64,000 nt of DNA from Mycetohabitans endofungorum (lineage in GTDB: Bacteria; Pseudomonadota; Gammaproteobacteria; Burkholderiales; Burkholderiaceae). Under the pieces are notes generated by a model that worked only from the letters and a program-made list of their open reading frames with translations, was not told the DNA's origin and did not search any database. Below are positions 28,580 through 38,004 of this stretch, piece by piece. The DNA lies in NCBI RefSeq assembly GCF_037477895.1, contig NZ_CP132744.1, positions 2,046,001-2,110,000 of the forward strand, read 5' to 3'. Each line of letters starts with the position of its first letter. Positions within the stretch are counted from its first letter, which is position 1. The translations under genes and the position numbers were made by a program.

Positions 28580-29683
28580 TCAATGATCAGGAAACCGAAT
28601 AGAATACCGCGGCCCCACCCCTTCCTGAAGCAGGACGCAATCGCCGCAGCACGCGGCATCGTACCCGTGCAGCCGCGCCACCGCGCCCTTAAACACGTCG
28701 CCGCGCAACTCATCGATAATCGTTGATAACGGTGCCATATCGAGCGCGGCTTGCTCGCACGCGAAGTAGTAATCCTCATCGACGATCGGAACGAAGTCCA
28801 GTCCGAAATACGCAGCCGCCGGCTGGACGCCGAACCCGACATCGGCCTTGCCGCTCGCCACGAACGCCGCGATCGCCGAATGCGTCAGTTCGGTTGACGC
28901 GTAGCCGTTAATGCGCGTCGGATCGATACCGATATCGCGTAGCATCAGGTCGAGCAGCATTCGCGTGCCGGAGCCCGGCTGGCGATTAACAAAGCGCAAG
29001 CCTTCGCGAGACAGGTCGGCGAGGCCGCCGATGTGCTCTGGGTTGCCCTTCGGTACGAACAACCCCTGCTTGCGGCGAGCCAGGTGAATCAGCACATGAC
29101 GCTTGTCGTCCAGCCATGGCCGGTAGACGGCCGCACATACTGCACGGAACGGTCCAATCGGCAAGTGGAAACCGGCCAGGTCGCATTCGCCGCGCGACAA
29201 CGACGCGACGGCATCCGCGCTGTCCCGATATCGGATCTCCACCGAGGTGCCGCCTTCGGCGAGCGCTTGAACTAGCGCCGCGACGGCATACCCGTGTGAC
29301 GCGTGAATCCGCACGTCGTGCCGCGCTGAGGCCAGCAATCGCTGGATTTCATCGGTAACTTCGACACCGAGCGACTGCGCGAGCGGCCCCAGCCGTTCGA
29401 TACGCACGCGCTCGGCCCACAGCAGTTTTTCGCCGAGCGGCGACAGCAGCGAACCTTGGCCTCGAACCTTGACCAGCAATGGACCGCCAAGGCGCTGTTC
29501 GGCCGTGCGCAGCACACCCCATGCGTGTCGATACGAGAGACCGAGCGCTTGCGCCGCGCTCGCAATGCTGCCTAACTCGACCAGTCGCGTCAGCAGCAGG
29601 ATCACGTCTGACAAGCGCACGCTCGTATGATCATCCGCTACGATCCGCAATTCGGACACCGCTTCAATCCTGGGCGTCTTCAT
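28580..29683 (-). CDS. ModE-like LysR-type HTH regulator with periplasmic-binding domain
   Basis: Predicted regulator of the divergent formate dehydrogenase operon. From the ATG at 29683 it has 367 residues. The N-terminal winged helix (LVELGSIASAAQALGLSYRHAWGVL) matches the ModE/LysR-type HTH. From about residue 130 follows a substrate-binding domain of the phosphate/molybdate-binding type (PGSGTRMLLDLML, GKADVGFGVQPAAAYFGLDFVPI). Proteins of this architecture accompany fds/fdh operons in Burkholderiaceae. The ligand, molybdate or another oxyanion, is inferred only. Confidence 0.8.
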   Translation of the reverse strand: MKTPRIEAVSELRIVADDHTSVRLSDVILLLTRLVELGSIASAAQALGLSYRHAWGVLRTAEQRLGGPLLVKVRGQGSLLSPLGEKLLWAERVRIERLGPLAQSLGVEVTDEIQRLLASARHDVRIHASHGYAVAALVQALAEGGTSVEIRYRDSADAVASLSRGECDLAGFHLPIGPFRAVCAAVYRPWLDDKRHVLIHLARRKQGLFVPKGNPEHIGGLADLSREGLRFVNRQPGSGTRMLLDLMLRDIGIDPTRINGYASTELTHSAIAAFVASGKADVGFGVQPAAAYFGLDFVPIVDEDYYFACEQAALDMAPLSTIIDELRGDVFKGAVARLHGYDAACCGDCVLLQEGVGPRYSIRFPDH

Positions 29684-29758
29684 ATGCAATTCCCTTTCCT
29701 ATTGAAATCGACTCCGGCAACGTCTAACGTTCAGGAAAGTGATTCATTCCACGAACGG

Positions 29759-29781
29759 TATATGAATCTATAAATCATATA
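29759..29781 (+). promoter_or_regulatory. Palindromic operator candidate in the fds promoter region
   Basis: TATATGA, nine bases, then TCATATA form a perfect inverted repeat, 20 bases before the fdsG start and between the divergent regulator and the operon. The AT-rich two-arm shape resembles ModE-type operators. Binding by the adjacent ModE-like protein is inferred. Confidence 0.5.
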
Positions 29782-29801
29782 TCATCTCCACTGGAGGCCC
29801 C

Positions 29802-30392
29802 TTGGCAGAACCCGCTACCGGCCGCGCAACGGGTGCCGCATTGGCGCCAGATGCGGCAGTCCGGCTTGTTATGCACCACACCAGTGCGGCAGCGCGCGCC
29901 GTACCGGGACATTCGCTTTTAAGCGTCTTACACGCCATCCAAGACGACGTCGGTTACATCCCCGACGGTGTCATCGCCCCGCTGGCCCAGGCAATGAACT
30001 TGTCGCGCGCCGAAGTTCACGGCGTGATCACGTACTACCACCACTTCCGCACGTCGCTGCCGGCCGCCGTGACCGTCCAGTTGTGCCGCGCCGAATCCTG
30101 CCGTGCGATGGGCAGCGAAGCGCTGGCGCGGCATGCCGAGGCCCACACGGGTCGCCGCTTCGATGCGTGTCGCCACGACGACGCCCATCGCGCGGCGCCC
30201 ACAACGGCCAGCGCCGCGCCGCGGGCTGATGACCCAGCGGTCGAGCTACAATCCGTCTATTGTTTGGGTTTGTGCGGCACGTCCCCGGCGATGACGGTTA
30301 ATGGCAAGCCATACGCTCGTGTCACGCCGGCGAAGCTCGATACAGTGCTCGCCGCGGCGATCGACGACGCGCGATTGGGAGCGCACCGATGA
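29802..30392 (+). CDS. fdsG: NAD-dependent formate dehydrogenase gamma subunit
   Basis: NuoE-like [2Fe-2S] subunit of the soluble formate dehydrogenase. The TTG start at 29802 is chosen because GGAGG lies six bases upstream. 196 residues. The cluster cysteines are in QLCRAESCRAMG and YCLGLCGTSPAM. SLLSVLHAIQDDVGYIPDG is the family N-terminal motif. A His/Ala-rich insert (HDDAHRAAPTTASAAPRA) separates the two cysteine pairs and is longer than usual. It overlaps fdsB by four bases. Confidence 0.93.
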   Translation: MAEPATGRATGAALAPDAAVRLVMHHTSAAARAVPGHSLLSVLHAIQDDVGYIPDGVIAPLAQAMNLSRAEVHGVITYYHHFRTSLPAAVTVQLCRAESCRAMGSEALARHAEAHTGRRFDACRHDDAHRAAPTTASAAPRADDPAVELQSVYCLGLCGTSPAMTVNGKPYARVTPAKLDTVLAAAIDDARLGAHR

Positions 30393-32008
30393 CAATTCGC
30401 CTCTACGTCCCGTCCGATACGACTGCGATCGCGTTTGGAGCCGATGAACTCGCACAGGCCATCGCGGGACAAGCCGCACGGCGTGGGCTCGACATTGAAC
30501 TGATACGAAACGGCTCGCGAGGATTGTCTTGGTTAGAGCCACTTGTGGAGGTCGGCACGGCCGCCGGCCGCATTGGCTACGCCAACGTTGCGCTGGAGGA
30601 CATCGACGCGTTGTTCGACTCGGGTTGGCATGCCGATGACGACGCTACGCAGGCGCAGGCAGCGGCCCATCCGAAATGCGTCGGCCTCGTCGAGGCCCTC
30701 CCCTACTTGAGCAAGCAGCAACGTTTGACCTTTTCCCGGATCGGCATCGTCGATCCGCTGTCGATCGACGACTATGTGGCGCACGGTGGCCTGCAAGGCC
30801 TGCGCCGCGCGTTGCAGATGGCGCCAGCCGCCGCCTGCCAACTCCTAATCGACGCCGGACTGCGCGGACGCGGCGGCGCCGCGTTTCCGGCAGGCATCAA
30901 GTGGCGCACGGTACTGCAAGCCCAGGCAGACCAAAAATATGTGGTCTGCAACGCGGATGAGGGCGATAGCGGCACGTTCTCGGACCGCCTGTCGATGGAA
31001 TGCGATCCATTCGGCCTGATCGAAGGCATGATCATCGCCGGCGTGTCGACCGGCGCGACGCAAGGCTACCTCTACGTACGCAGCGAGTACCCGCTGGCGA
31101 TTGCGCGATTGAACGCGGCGATCGCCCGCGCACGCGCCGCCGGCTGGCTCGGCCCGGACGTGCTGGGCTCCGGTCGAGCCTTCGATCTATTCGTCGCGAA
31201 AGGCGCCGGCGCGTACGTCTGCGGCGAGGAGACGGCGCTGCTCGAATCGCTCGAAGGCAGGCGCGGCATCGTGCGCGCAAAGCCACCGCTGCCTGCGTTA
31301 GTCGGATACCGGGGCAAGCCGACAGTGATCAACAACGTAATCACGTTGGCGTCTGTGCCGATCATTTTCGCGCGTGGCGATGCGTTCTATCGGGATTTCG
31401 GCATGGGACGCTCGCGTGGCACGCTGCCGTTCCAACTCGCCGGCAATGTACGGCGCGGCGGGTTGGTCGAACTCGCGTTCGGCGTCACGCTGCGCGAACT
31501 GGTGTTCGAATTCGGAGGCGGCACAGCGAGCGGACGCCCCGCGCGCGCGATCCAGGTCGGCGGGCCGCTCGGCACCTATCTGCCGCCAAGCCAGTGGGAC
31601 GTGCCACTGGACTACGAAGCCTATGCGGCGATCGGCGCCGTCGTGGGCCATGGCGGCATCGTGGTCCACGATGACACCGCCAACCTGGCCGAGCTGGCGC
31701 GTTACGCGATGCACTTCTGTGCACTCGAATCATGCGGTAAGTGCACGCCATGCCGGATCGGCTCCACGCGCGGCGCGGAGGTCATCGACAAGCTTCGTGC
31801 ACCGGAGCAGGATGCGCGGGTGCGCGCACGCCACGTGACGTTGCTGCGCGAGCTGTGCGACACGATGCTGCACGGCTCGCTGTGCGCGATGGGCGGGATG
31901 ACCCCCTACCCGGTGCTGTCCGCGCTAGACCATTTCCCCGAAGACTTCGGCCTTGCGGCCGCCGGCGGTGACACGCCATACGAGCCTGAACGCAGCGCCG
32001 CAGTATGA
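30389..32008 (+). CDS. fdsB: NAD-dependent formate dehydrogenase beta subunit
   Basis: NuoF-like diaphorase subunit carrying FMN, the NAD site and a [4Fe-4S] cluster. Of 539 residues, the first ~120 form a thioredoxin-like region. The FMN/NAD motifs are LRGRGGAAFPAGIKW, VCNADEGDSGTFSDR and AYVCGEETALLESLEGRRG. The cluster ligands are in CALESCGKCTPCRIGSTRG near residue 450. Electrons from formate pass through FdsA and this subunit to NAD. Confidence 0.95.
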   Translation: MTIRLYVPSDTTAIAFGADELAQAIAGQAARRGLDIELIRNGSRGLSWLEPLVEVGTAAGRIGYANVALEDIDALFDSGWHADDDATQAQAAAHPKCVGLVEALPYLSKQQRLTFSRIGIVDPLSIDDYVAHGGLQGLRRALQMAPAAACQLLIDAGLRGRGGAAFPAGIKWRTVLQAQADQKYVVCNADEGDSGTFSDRLSMECDPFGLIEGMIIAGVSTGATQGYLYVRSEYPLAIARLNAAIARARAAGWLGPDVLGSGRAFDLFVAKGAGAYVCGEETALLESLEGRRGIVRAKPPLPALVGYRGKPTVINNVITLASVPIIFARGDAFYRDFGMGRSRGTLPFQLAGNVRRGGLVELAFGVTLRELVFEFGGGTASGRPARAIQVGGPLGTYLPPSQWDVPLDYEAYAAIGAVVGHGGIVVHDDTANLAELARYAMHFCALESCGKCTPCRIGSTRGAEVIDKLRAPEQDARVRARHVTLLRELCDTMLHGSLCAMGGMTPYPVLSALDHFPEDFGLAAAGGDTPYEPERSAAV

Positions 32009-32052
32009 CGACACACGCGCGCCGCCTTCGCGCGACGCGCAGGAGCAAGACA

Positions 32053-34992
32053 ATGAACGACATGAACCAAGATGGCCTTCGTGGTGAGTGCGGGTCCGGA
32101 GCGTGCGCTTGCCGCGCGAATAACGTGCCGCTGGACGACGTCGATTTCGGTACGCCGGCGCGCCACGGTCCAAGTGTGTCGCTGCAGATCGACGGCGTGC
32201 AGGTGGACGTGCCGGCAGGCACATCGGTCATGCGCGCGGCGGTCCACGCCGGCATTCGCGTGCCGAAACTGTGCGCGACCGATTCTCTAGAGGCATTCGG
32301 CTCATGCCGGCTATGCCTAGTCGAGATTGAGGGCCGCCGGGGTTATCCGGCCTCTTGTACGACGCCGGTCGAACCGGGCATGAAAGTGCGCACACAAAGC
32401 GACAAGCTGCAGGCGCTGCGTCGCAACGTCATGGAGTTGTATATCTCCGATCACCCTTTGGACTGCCTGACGTGCCCGTCCAACGGGCGGTGCGAGTTGC
32501 AGGACATGGCGGGCGTCGTGGGGCTGCGCGAGGTTCGCTACGGCTACGATGGCGCCAATCACCTGCGCGACGCGAAGGACGAATCGAACCCGTACTTCAC
32601 TTATGACGCCAGCAAGTGCATCGTATGCAACCGATGCGTGCGCGCGTGCGAGGAAACGCAAGGCACCTTTGCGCTGACTATCGCCGGACGCGGCTTTGAG
32701 TCGCGCGTCGCGGCAAGCGAAGGCGTCTCATTCATGGCATCGGAGTGCGTCTCGTGTGGGGCGTGCGTGGCCGCCTGCCCGACCGCGACGTTGCATGAGA
32801 AGTCGATTGCCGAACTGGGCCAACCGGAGCATGCCGTCGTCACAACCTGTGCCTATTGCGGTGTCGGCTGTTCGCTGAAGGCCGAGATGAAGGGCAACCA
32901 AGTGGTGCGGATGGTGCCACACAAGGACGGCCGCGCCAACGAGGGCCATGCTTGCGTGAAGGGACGCTTTGCATGGGGCTATGCGACGCACCGTGACCGC
33001 ATCACGCGTCCGATGATCCGCGCGTCGATCGACGCGCCATGGCGCGAAGTGAGCTGGGACGAGGCGCTGGACTACGCGGCCAGTTCGTTCCGGCGCATCC
33101 AGGACAAGTATGGACGCGACGCGATCGGCGGCATCACATCGTCACGATGCACGAACGAAGAGACGTACCTAGTGCAAAAACTCGTGCGGGCAGCATTTGG
33201 CAACAACAACGTTGACACCTGCGCCCGCGTGTGTCACTCGCCGACCGGCTACGGCCTGAAGACCACGCTTGGCGAATCGGCCGGCACACAAACCTTCGCA
33301 TCGGTCGCGCATAGCGATGTGATTATGGTGATTGGCGCCAACCCAACCGACGGCCATCCGGTATTCGGCTCACGGCTCAAGCGGCGCCTGCGCGAAGGCG
33401 CGAAGCTGATCGTGATCGATCCGCGCCGCATCGATCTGGTTCAGGGGCCCCATGTCAACGCGCAGTATCACCTGCCCGTGCGTCCCGGCACAAACGTCGC
33501 GATCATCAATGCGTTCGCGCACGTGATCGTCACCGAGGGCCTGCTCGACACGGCCTTCATCGCCCAGCGGTGCGAGCCGCTCGCATTCGAGCAATGGCGG
33601 GATTTCGCGGCCCAGCCGCAGAACGCGCCGGAAGCCACCGAGTCGATCACCGGCGTGCCGGCAGCGCAAGTGCGCGAAGCCGCTCGTCTGTATGCTACCG
33701 GTGGCAATGCGGCGATTTATTACGGGTTGGGCGTCACCGAGCATTCGCAGGGCTCCACGATGGTGATGGGCATCGCGAATTTGGCGATGGCCACCGGCAA
33801 CCTCGGCCGTGAAGGCGTCGGCGTCAACCCGCTGCGCGGGCAGAACAACGTGCAGGGCTCCTGCGACATGGGCTCGTTCCCGCATGAGCTGCCGGGCTAC
33901 CGGCATATCGGTGACGCCGCGACGCGCAGCTTGTTCGAGGACGCTTGGAACGTCACACTGCAACCCGAGCCGGGTCTGCGCATTCCGAACATGTTCGACG
34001 CCGCACTGAGCGGCACATTCAAGGGTCTGTATTGCCAGGGCGAGGACATCGCGCAGTCGGACCCGAATACGCAGCATGTCGCCGCAGCGCTGTCGTCAAT
34101 GGAGTGCATCGTCGTGCAGGATATTTTCCTGAACGAGACGGCCAAGTACGCGCACGTTTTCCTGCCGGGCACATCGTTCCTGGAAAAGGACGGCACGTTC
34201 ACGAATGCGGAGCGCCGGATTTCCCGCGTGCGGCAGGTGATGCCCCCGCTGCCTGGCATGGCCGACTGGCAGGTGACGATCAAGCTGGCCAGCAAGCTCG
34301 GCTACGCGATGGATTATTCCCATCCGAGCCAGATCATGGACGAAATCGCGCGGCTTACGCCCACCTTCCACGGCGTATCATACGCGCGGTTGGACGAACT
34401 GGGCAGCATCCAGTGGCCCTGCAATGAAGCGGCGCCGGACGGCACCCCGACCATGCACGTGGACACATTCGTGCGCGGCAAGGGACGCTTCGTGATCACG
34501 CAGTTCATCCCGACGCGCGAGAAGGTCACCCGCCGGTTCCCGCTGTTGCTGACCACGGGCCGGATCCTGTCGCAGTACAACGTCGGCGCGCAGACCCGCC
34601 GCACGGACAATTCGCGCTGGCATGAAGAGGACTGGCTGGAGATCCACCCGGTGGACGCAGAGGACCGTGGAATTAAAAGCGGCGACTGGGTCGGCATCGC
34701 GTCGCGCGCGGGACAAACGGTCCTGCGCGCGCAGGTCACCACGCGGATGCAGCCCGGCGTCGTCTACACGACGTTTCACTTTCCGGAATCCGGCGCCAAC
34801 GTGGTGACCACCGACTCGTCCGACTGGGCAACTAATTGCCCGGAGTACAAGGTAACTGCGGTGCAGGTCACGCCGGTCGTCGGGCAGTTGTCGGACTGGC
34901 AGCAGCGCTATGCCCGCTTCAGCGACCGGCAACTGACGCTGCTAAACGAACGCAACTTGCTGGACGCCTCGAGCGTCGCAACGGCCAAGTAG
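32053..34992 (+). CDS. fdsA: Formate dehydrogenase alpha (catalytic, molybdenum) subunit
   Basis: Oxidises formate to CO2 at a bis-MGD molybdenum centre. I chose the ATG at 32053 (AGGAGC ten bases upstream); 32005, overlapping the fdsB stop by four bases, is the alternative. From 32053 it has 979 residues. N-terminus: [2Fe-2S] domain (CATDSLEAFGSCRLCLVEI), His/Cys-ligated cluster (HPLDCLTCPSNGRCEL), two ferredoxin clusters (CIVCNRCVRACEE, CVSCGACVAACPT), then the Mo-adjacent cluster (CAYCGVGCSL). The molybdenum ligand is Cys in TCARVCHSPTGYG, not selenocysteine. Confidence 0.95.
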   Translation: MNDMNQDGLRGECGSGACACRANNVPLDDVDFGTPARHGPSVSLQIDGVQVDVPAGTSVMRAAVHAGIRVPKLCATDSLEAFGSCRLCLVEIEGRRGYPASCTTPVEPGMKVRTQSDKLQALRRNVMELYISDHPLDCLTCPSNGRCELQDMAGVVGLREVRYGYDGANHLRDAKDESNPYFTYDASKCIVCNRCVRACEETQGTFALTIAGRGFESRVAASEGVSFMASECVSCGACVAACPTATLHEKSIAELGQPEHAVVTTCAYCGVGCSLKAEMKGNQVVRMVPHKDGRANEGHACVKGRFAWGYATHRDRITRPMIRASIDAPWREVSWDEALDYAASSFRRIQDKYGRDAIGGITSSRCTNEETYLVQKLVRAAFGNNNVDTCARVCHSPTGYGLKTTLGESAGTQTFASVAHSDVIMVIGANPTDGHPVFGSRLKRRLREGAKLIVIDPRRIDLVQGPHVNAQYHLPVRPGTNVAIINAFAHVIVTEGLLDTAFIAQRCEPLAFEQWRDFAAQPQNAPEATESITGVPAAQVREAARLYATGGNAAIYYGLGVTEHSQGSTMVMGIANLAMATGNLGREGVGVNPLRGQNNVQGSCDMGSFPHELPGYRHIGDAATRSLFEDAWNVTLQPEPGLRIPNMFDAALSGTFKGLYCQGEDIAQSDPNTQHVAAALSSMECIVVQDIFLNETAKYAHVFLPGTSFLEKDGTFTNAERRISRVRQVMPPLPGMADWQVTIKLASKLGYAMDYSHPSQIMDEIARLTPTFHGVSYARLDELGSIQWPCNEAAPDGTPTMHVDTFVRGKGRFVITQFIPTREKVTRRFPLLLTTGRILSQYNVGAQTRRTDNSRWHEEDWLEIHPVDAEDRGIKSGDWVGIASRAGQTVLRAQVTTRMQPGVVYTTFHFPESGANVVTTDSSDWATNCPEYKVTAVQVTPVVGQLSDWQQRYARFSDRQLTLLNERNLLDASSVATAK

Positions 34993-35007
34993 GACGAGGA
35001 ATCGACA

Positions 35008-35265
35008 ATGGCAATGCCGCTGCACACCCTGGTCGACATGGTCAACCGCATTGGAGAGTTCTTCGAATCGATGCCCGATCGACACGCTGCACTCGAAGGT
35101 ATCGCCGATCACCTAAAGCGCTTCTGGGAACCGCGCATGCGACGCACGCTGCTCGACGCGCTCGATCGCGGCGTAGATCCGGCGTTGGACGACTTGATGC
35201 CGATCACGCGCGAGGCCCTTATTCGCTATCGTGGCAGATTAATGCCGGCCGCCGCGCCGGCATAA
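35008..35265 (+). CDS. fdsD: Formate dehydrogenase delta subunit
   Basis: Small accessory protein of the soluble formate dehydrogenase. The 85 residues include LVDMVNRIGEFFESMPDRHAALEGIADHLKRFWEPRMR, the FdsD family core, with GAGGA before the start. It follows fdsA by 15 bases. In Cupriavidus-type operons fdsC/fdhD lies between fdsA and fdsD; here it is missing. Confidence 0.9.
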   Translation: MAMPLHTLVDMVNRIGEFFESMPDRHAALEGIADHLKRFWEPRMRRTLLDALDRGVDPALDDLMPITREALIRYRGRLMPAAAPA

Positions 35266-35482
35266 CCCGCGCCCCTCGCAGCTGCAGGAGGCGCTTGCAC
35301 GACACGCCTGAGCAGCGTGCGGTTGTGGTTGCCCGTGCCATGACGCGGGCCATAGGCACGCCGAGCAGCGCGCGCAGGCCGCCACGTGTGCGTCCTGTGT
35401 GACACACGCCTATGCACCACACCATGGCGACTGACGACGCATCCGCTAGAATCCAGCATTTAGTCTACCGGGCAGCGCCCGA

Positions 35483-35875
35483 ATGGAAACCGCGATGCTT
35501 TCATCGATGGCCGCAGTCGCGTTAGGCGGCGCGCTCGGCTCGCTGCTACGCTGGGTACTCAGCACGCGCTACAACAACGTGCTTCCCGCGTTGCCGCTCG
35601 GCACGCTCGCCTCGAATCTGATTGCTGGCTATGTGATAGGCGTATCCATTGCGTACTTCGGCAAACATGCGGATCTCGCACCGCAGTGGCGGCTATTCGT
35701 CATCACCGGCTTGATGGGCGGCTTGTCGACGTTTTCGACCTTCTCCGCCGAAATCACCGCGCATCTGCAAGCCGGACGCATCGGCTGGGCCGTCAGCGAG
35801 GCCGCGATCCATCTGGCTGGCTCGGTACTCATGACGCTGGCCGGGCTAGCCAGCGTCGCGTGGCTTCGCCGCTAG
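35483..35875 (+). CDS. crcB: Fluoride ion transporter CrcB/Fluc
   Basis: Dual-topology fluoride channel that relieves cytoplasmic fluoride. The 130 residues have four membrane helices. Signature motifs are [30 protein letters not shown] (pore Asn) and [15 protein letters not shown] (Phe box). I found no convincing fluoride riboswitch upstream. The 217 bases before it hold no recognisable gene. Convergent with the monooxygenase, three bases between stops. Confidence 0.93.
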   Translation: METAMLSSMAAVALGGALGSLLRWVLSTRYNNVLPALPLGTLASNLIAGYVIGVSIAYFGKHADLAPQWRLFVITGLMGGLSTFSTFSAEITAHLQAGRIGWAVSEAAIHLAGSVLMTLAGLASVAWLRR

Positions 35876-35878
35876 CCG

Positions 35879-37711
35879 CTAGCGGGTCGATGCCACCGTC
35901 GTTTCACGCGCACGCTGCGCTTGCGGCAGCGCGCCAAACCAATCCTCGCCATAGCGCAGCAGCGCGGGAGCGTCGCTCAGCAGCCGTCCGCGGGCCGCAA
36001 CGTAGCCGTCCGGACGAACTAGGTAGAAGCACGGGCGCGTGCGTCCGTAGCTAAAGGCCAACGACGAGGCGCTCTCGCCCGATGCATCGCACGGCTGTTG
36101 CGTATCGCTCACCCGCCATGTACGTACGCGCGCACGAAGCAGTGCCTCGATCTTGGCGGCAAAGCTGCCCAGGGCACCGGCCTCCTCGCCGGCACGCGGC
36201 TCGTCATCGTCGGCCGACGTCATCACCAGCAAAGTAAAGTTCACCGGATCGTATAAGTCGAACAGTCGGGCCACATACGGCGCCTGACCGAGCGGGCCAT
36301 CCATCACGTGCACCAATGCGTCCGGCGCCCGCTCGCCAGCGCGCACGCCCCCGTCGAGCGGGCACTCCAACGTCAGCGGACTGCGCCGGTACTGAATCGC
36401 AAGCTCGCTTACGGCGCGGCGCGCCGCATCACGAACCGGTCCGAGCGACGCGATCAGCGGGATCAGCTGGTCACGCACGAGCCGCAGCACGCCGTGATCG
36501 GCCTCAACCAGGTGCGTAGCAAAGCGGGTCTGCCGCAGCACGCCACGCTCAATCGGATTGCGTTCGAGATGGTACGTATCGAGCAAGTGATCCGGAGCGC
36601 CACCGTTGAGTACCTGCGCCAGTTTCCAACCTAGGTTCAGCGCCTCATGGATCCCGGCGTTCATTCCCTGCGCACCTGCCGGACTATGCACGTGCGCGGC
36701 GTCTCCGGCCAAGAATACGTTGCCGGTGCGCAGCCGCTCCACCATCCGGCTGTGAATATGGTAATACGAGGACCACGCCAGTTGCGACAGCCGCACCGGC
36801 ACATGGATGCGGCGCTCGACCCACTGCTGGCATTCGTCGAGCGAAGGACCGGCGTTGTCGTCGTCCGTCTCGCGCTCCCGATCTTCGACGTCACCGATCT
36901 GTGTCAGGCGGCCCCCAACGGGGCGGCCTTCGGGCTGTGCGCCCGCCCCGACAGTCGGCGAAGATGTAGCATGGAGCAACCCGATGCGCACCGCGGCCTG
37001 ATGCGCCGCGCCGACCGGCGGCCGGTCCGCAATCAGCCGGTAGCGATCACCGCCCAGCGGAAAGATTCCTGCCAATCCTTCGGCGCTGGCAAATAACTGG
37101 AATTCGTCGACCGGCAATGCCCAATCCACGCGCAGATCCACCAGCAGAAAGGACTGCGCCAGCGTTTCGCCAGCGAACGCGCCGCCCAGTAAGTGGCGCA
37201 CCGTGCTGTGTGCGCCGTCGGCGCCAACCAGATACCGTACCCGCTGCGTTTGCACGCGCCCATCGGGCAGCCGCAGTGTCGCGTCAACCCCCGCTGCGTC
37301 CTGTTGCAGCCCGATCAGCTCGACGCCGCGCTCGATGTCCACGCCGAATTTGCGCAGATGTTCAGCGAGAATGCTCTCCGTCTGCGACTGGTCGACGAAC
37401 AGTAGGTAAGGATAGCGGGTCTGCAGCGGGTCGAAATCGAGCCGCAACAGCGTTTGCCCGTTCGAGTACAGATGGGCGGCACGACCCCGATGCCCAATCT
37501 CGATGAACGGCTCCACCACGCGATGCAACTCGAGCAATTCAAGCGTACGCGCCTGGATCCCGATCGCGCGGGACGTGGTTGCGGGACACGGCGCGCGGTC
37601 GATGACGCGCAGCGCAATACCCGCGCGCGCCAGGCTCATTGCGGCGGCCAACCCCGTCGGGCCGGCGCCCACGATCAGTACCTGCGGTGGCTGTAGCGAA
37701 GAATGGGCCAT
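35879..37711 (-). CDS. FAD-dependent aromatic-type monooxygenase
   Basis: Flavoprotein hydroxylase of the PHBH group A class. The start at 37711 (MAHSSLQPPQVLIVGAGPTG) follows GGAG and gives 610 residues. The dinucleotide motif is VLIVGAGPTGLAAAMSLARAG, the DG motif is YLVGADGAHSTVRH and the GD motif is VFLAGDAAHVHSPAGAQGMNAG. A C-terminal thioredoxin-like extension of about 170 residues (RPDGYVAARGRL) places it with the larger pentachlorophenol- or rifampicin-type monooxygenases. The substrate is not predictable and no pathway genes flank it. Confidence 0.85.
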   Translation of the reverse strand: MAHSSLQPPQVLIVGAGPTGLAAAMSLARAGIALRVIDRAPCPATTSRAIGIQARTLELLELHRVVEPFIEIGHRGRAAHLYSNGQTLLRLDFDPLQTRYPYLLFVDQSQTESILAEHLRKFGVDIERGVELIGLQQDAAGVDATLRLPDGRVQTQRVRYLVGADGAHSTVRHLLGGAFAGETLAQSFLLVDLRVDWALPVDEFQLFASAEGLAGIFPLGGDRYRLIADRPPVGAAHQAAVRIGLLHATSSPTVGAGAQPEGRPVGGRLTQIGDVEDRERETDDDNAGPSLDECQQWVERRIHVPVRLSQLAWSSYYHIHSRMVERLRTGNVFLAGDAAHVHSPAGAQGMNAGIHEALNLGWKLAQVLNGGAPDHLLDTYHLERNPIERGVLRQTRFATHLVEADHGVLRLVRDQLIPLIASLGPVRDAARRAVSELAIQYRRSPLTLECPLDGGVRAGERAPDALVHVMDGPLGQAPYVARLFDLYDPVNFTLLVMTSADDDEPRAGEEAGALGSFAAKIEALLRARVRTWRVSDTQQPCDASGESASSLAFSYGRTRPCFYLVRPDGYVAARGRLLSDAPALLRYGEDWFGALPQAQRARETTVASTR

Positions 37712-37795
37712 GCTGCGCTCCGTCACTGTTGTTCGGTTCAGTTTAGGTTATTCGGTGGCGCTTCCCATGCCGCAACACGGCAGCAAGAAACGCGC

Positions 37796-37950
37796 CTAAC
37801 TGAACACGTCTGACAGATGGTGGCCGGCGTCCGCCAGCAGCGCTATCGAATTGGCTAGCCAGCCATCAGCGCCTGCAACGCGACAATCGCCACGCTCAGC
37901 GCGACGGCGATCGCGAACGCCCGACCGTGGCCGGCGCTGTTTCGTGCTGC
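37796..37950 (-). pseudogene. N-terminal remnant of a cation diffusion facilitator transporter
   Basis: In the minus strand one frame encodes GHGRAFAIAVALSVAIVALQ and stops; a second frame continues with GWLANSIALLADAGHHLSDV and stops. Together these match the start of CDF (CzcD/ZitB) zinc exporters: the RAFxIAxAL first helix and the metal-binding LLADAGHxLSD of helix 2. A frameshift near 37858 and loss of everything after helix 2 show that it is a dead fragment. Confidence 0.75.
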
Positions 37951-38004
37951 AACGTGACTGGGCCCGTGCCGATCTCAACGCGTTCGGACGGCGCACGCAC
38001 GTGC

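Noticed and set aside
32053..34992. Selenocysteine in formate dehydrogenase
   Set aside because: The molybdenum-ligand codon is TGC/TGT-type cysteine in the TCARVCHSP motif; there is no in-frame TGA.
35266..35482. Possible fluoride riboswitch or fdhD remnant before crcB
   Set aside because: I looked for the crcB aptamer blocks and for FdhD motifs and found neither.
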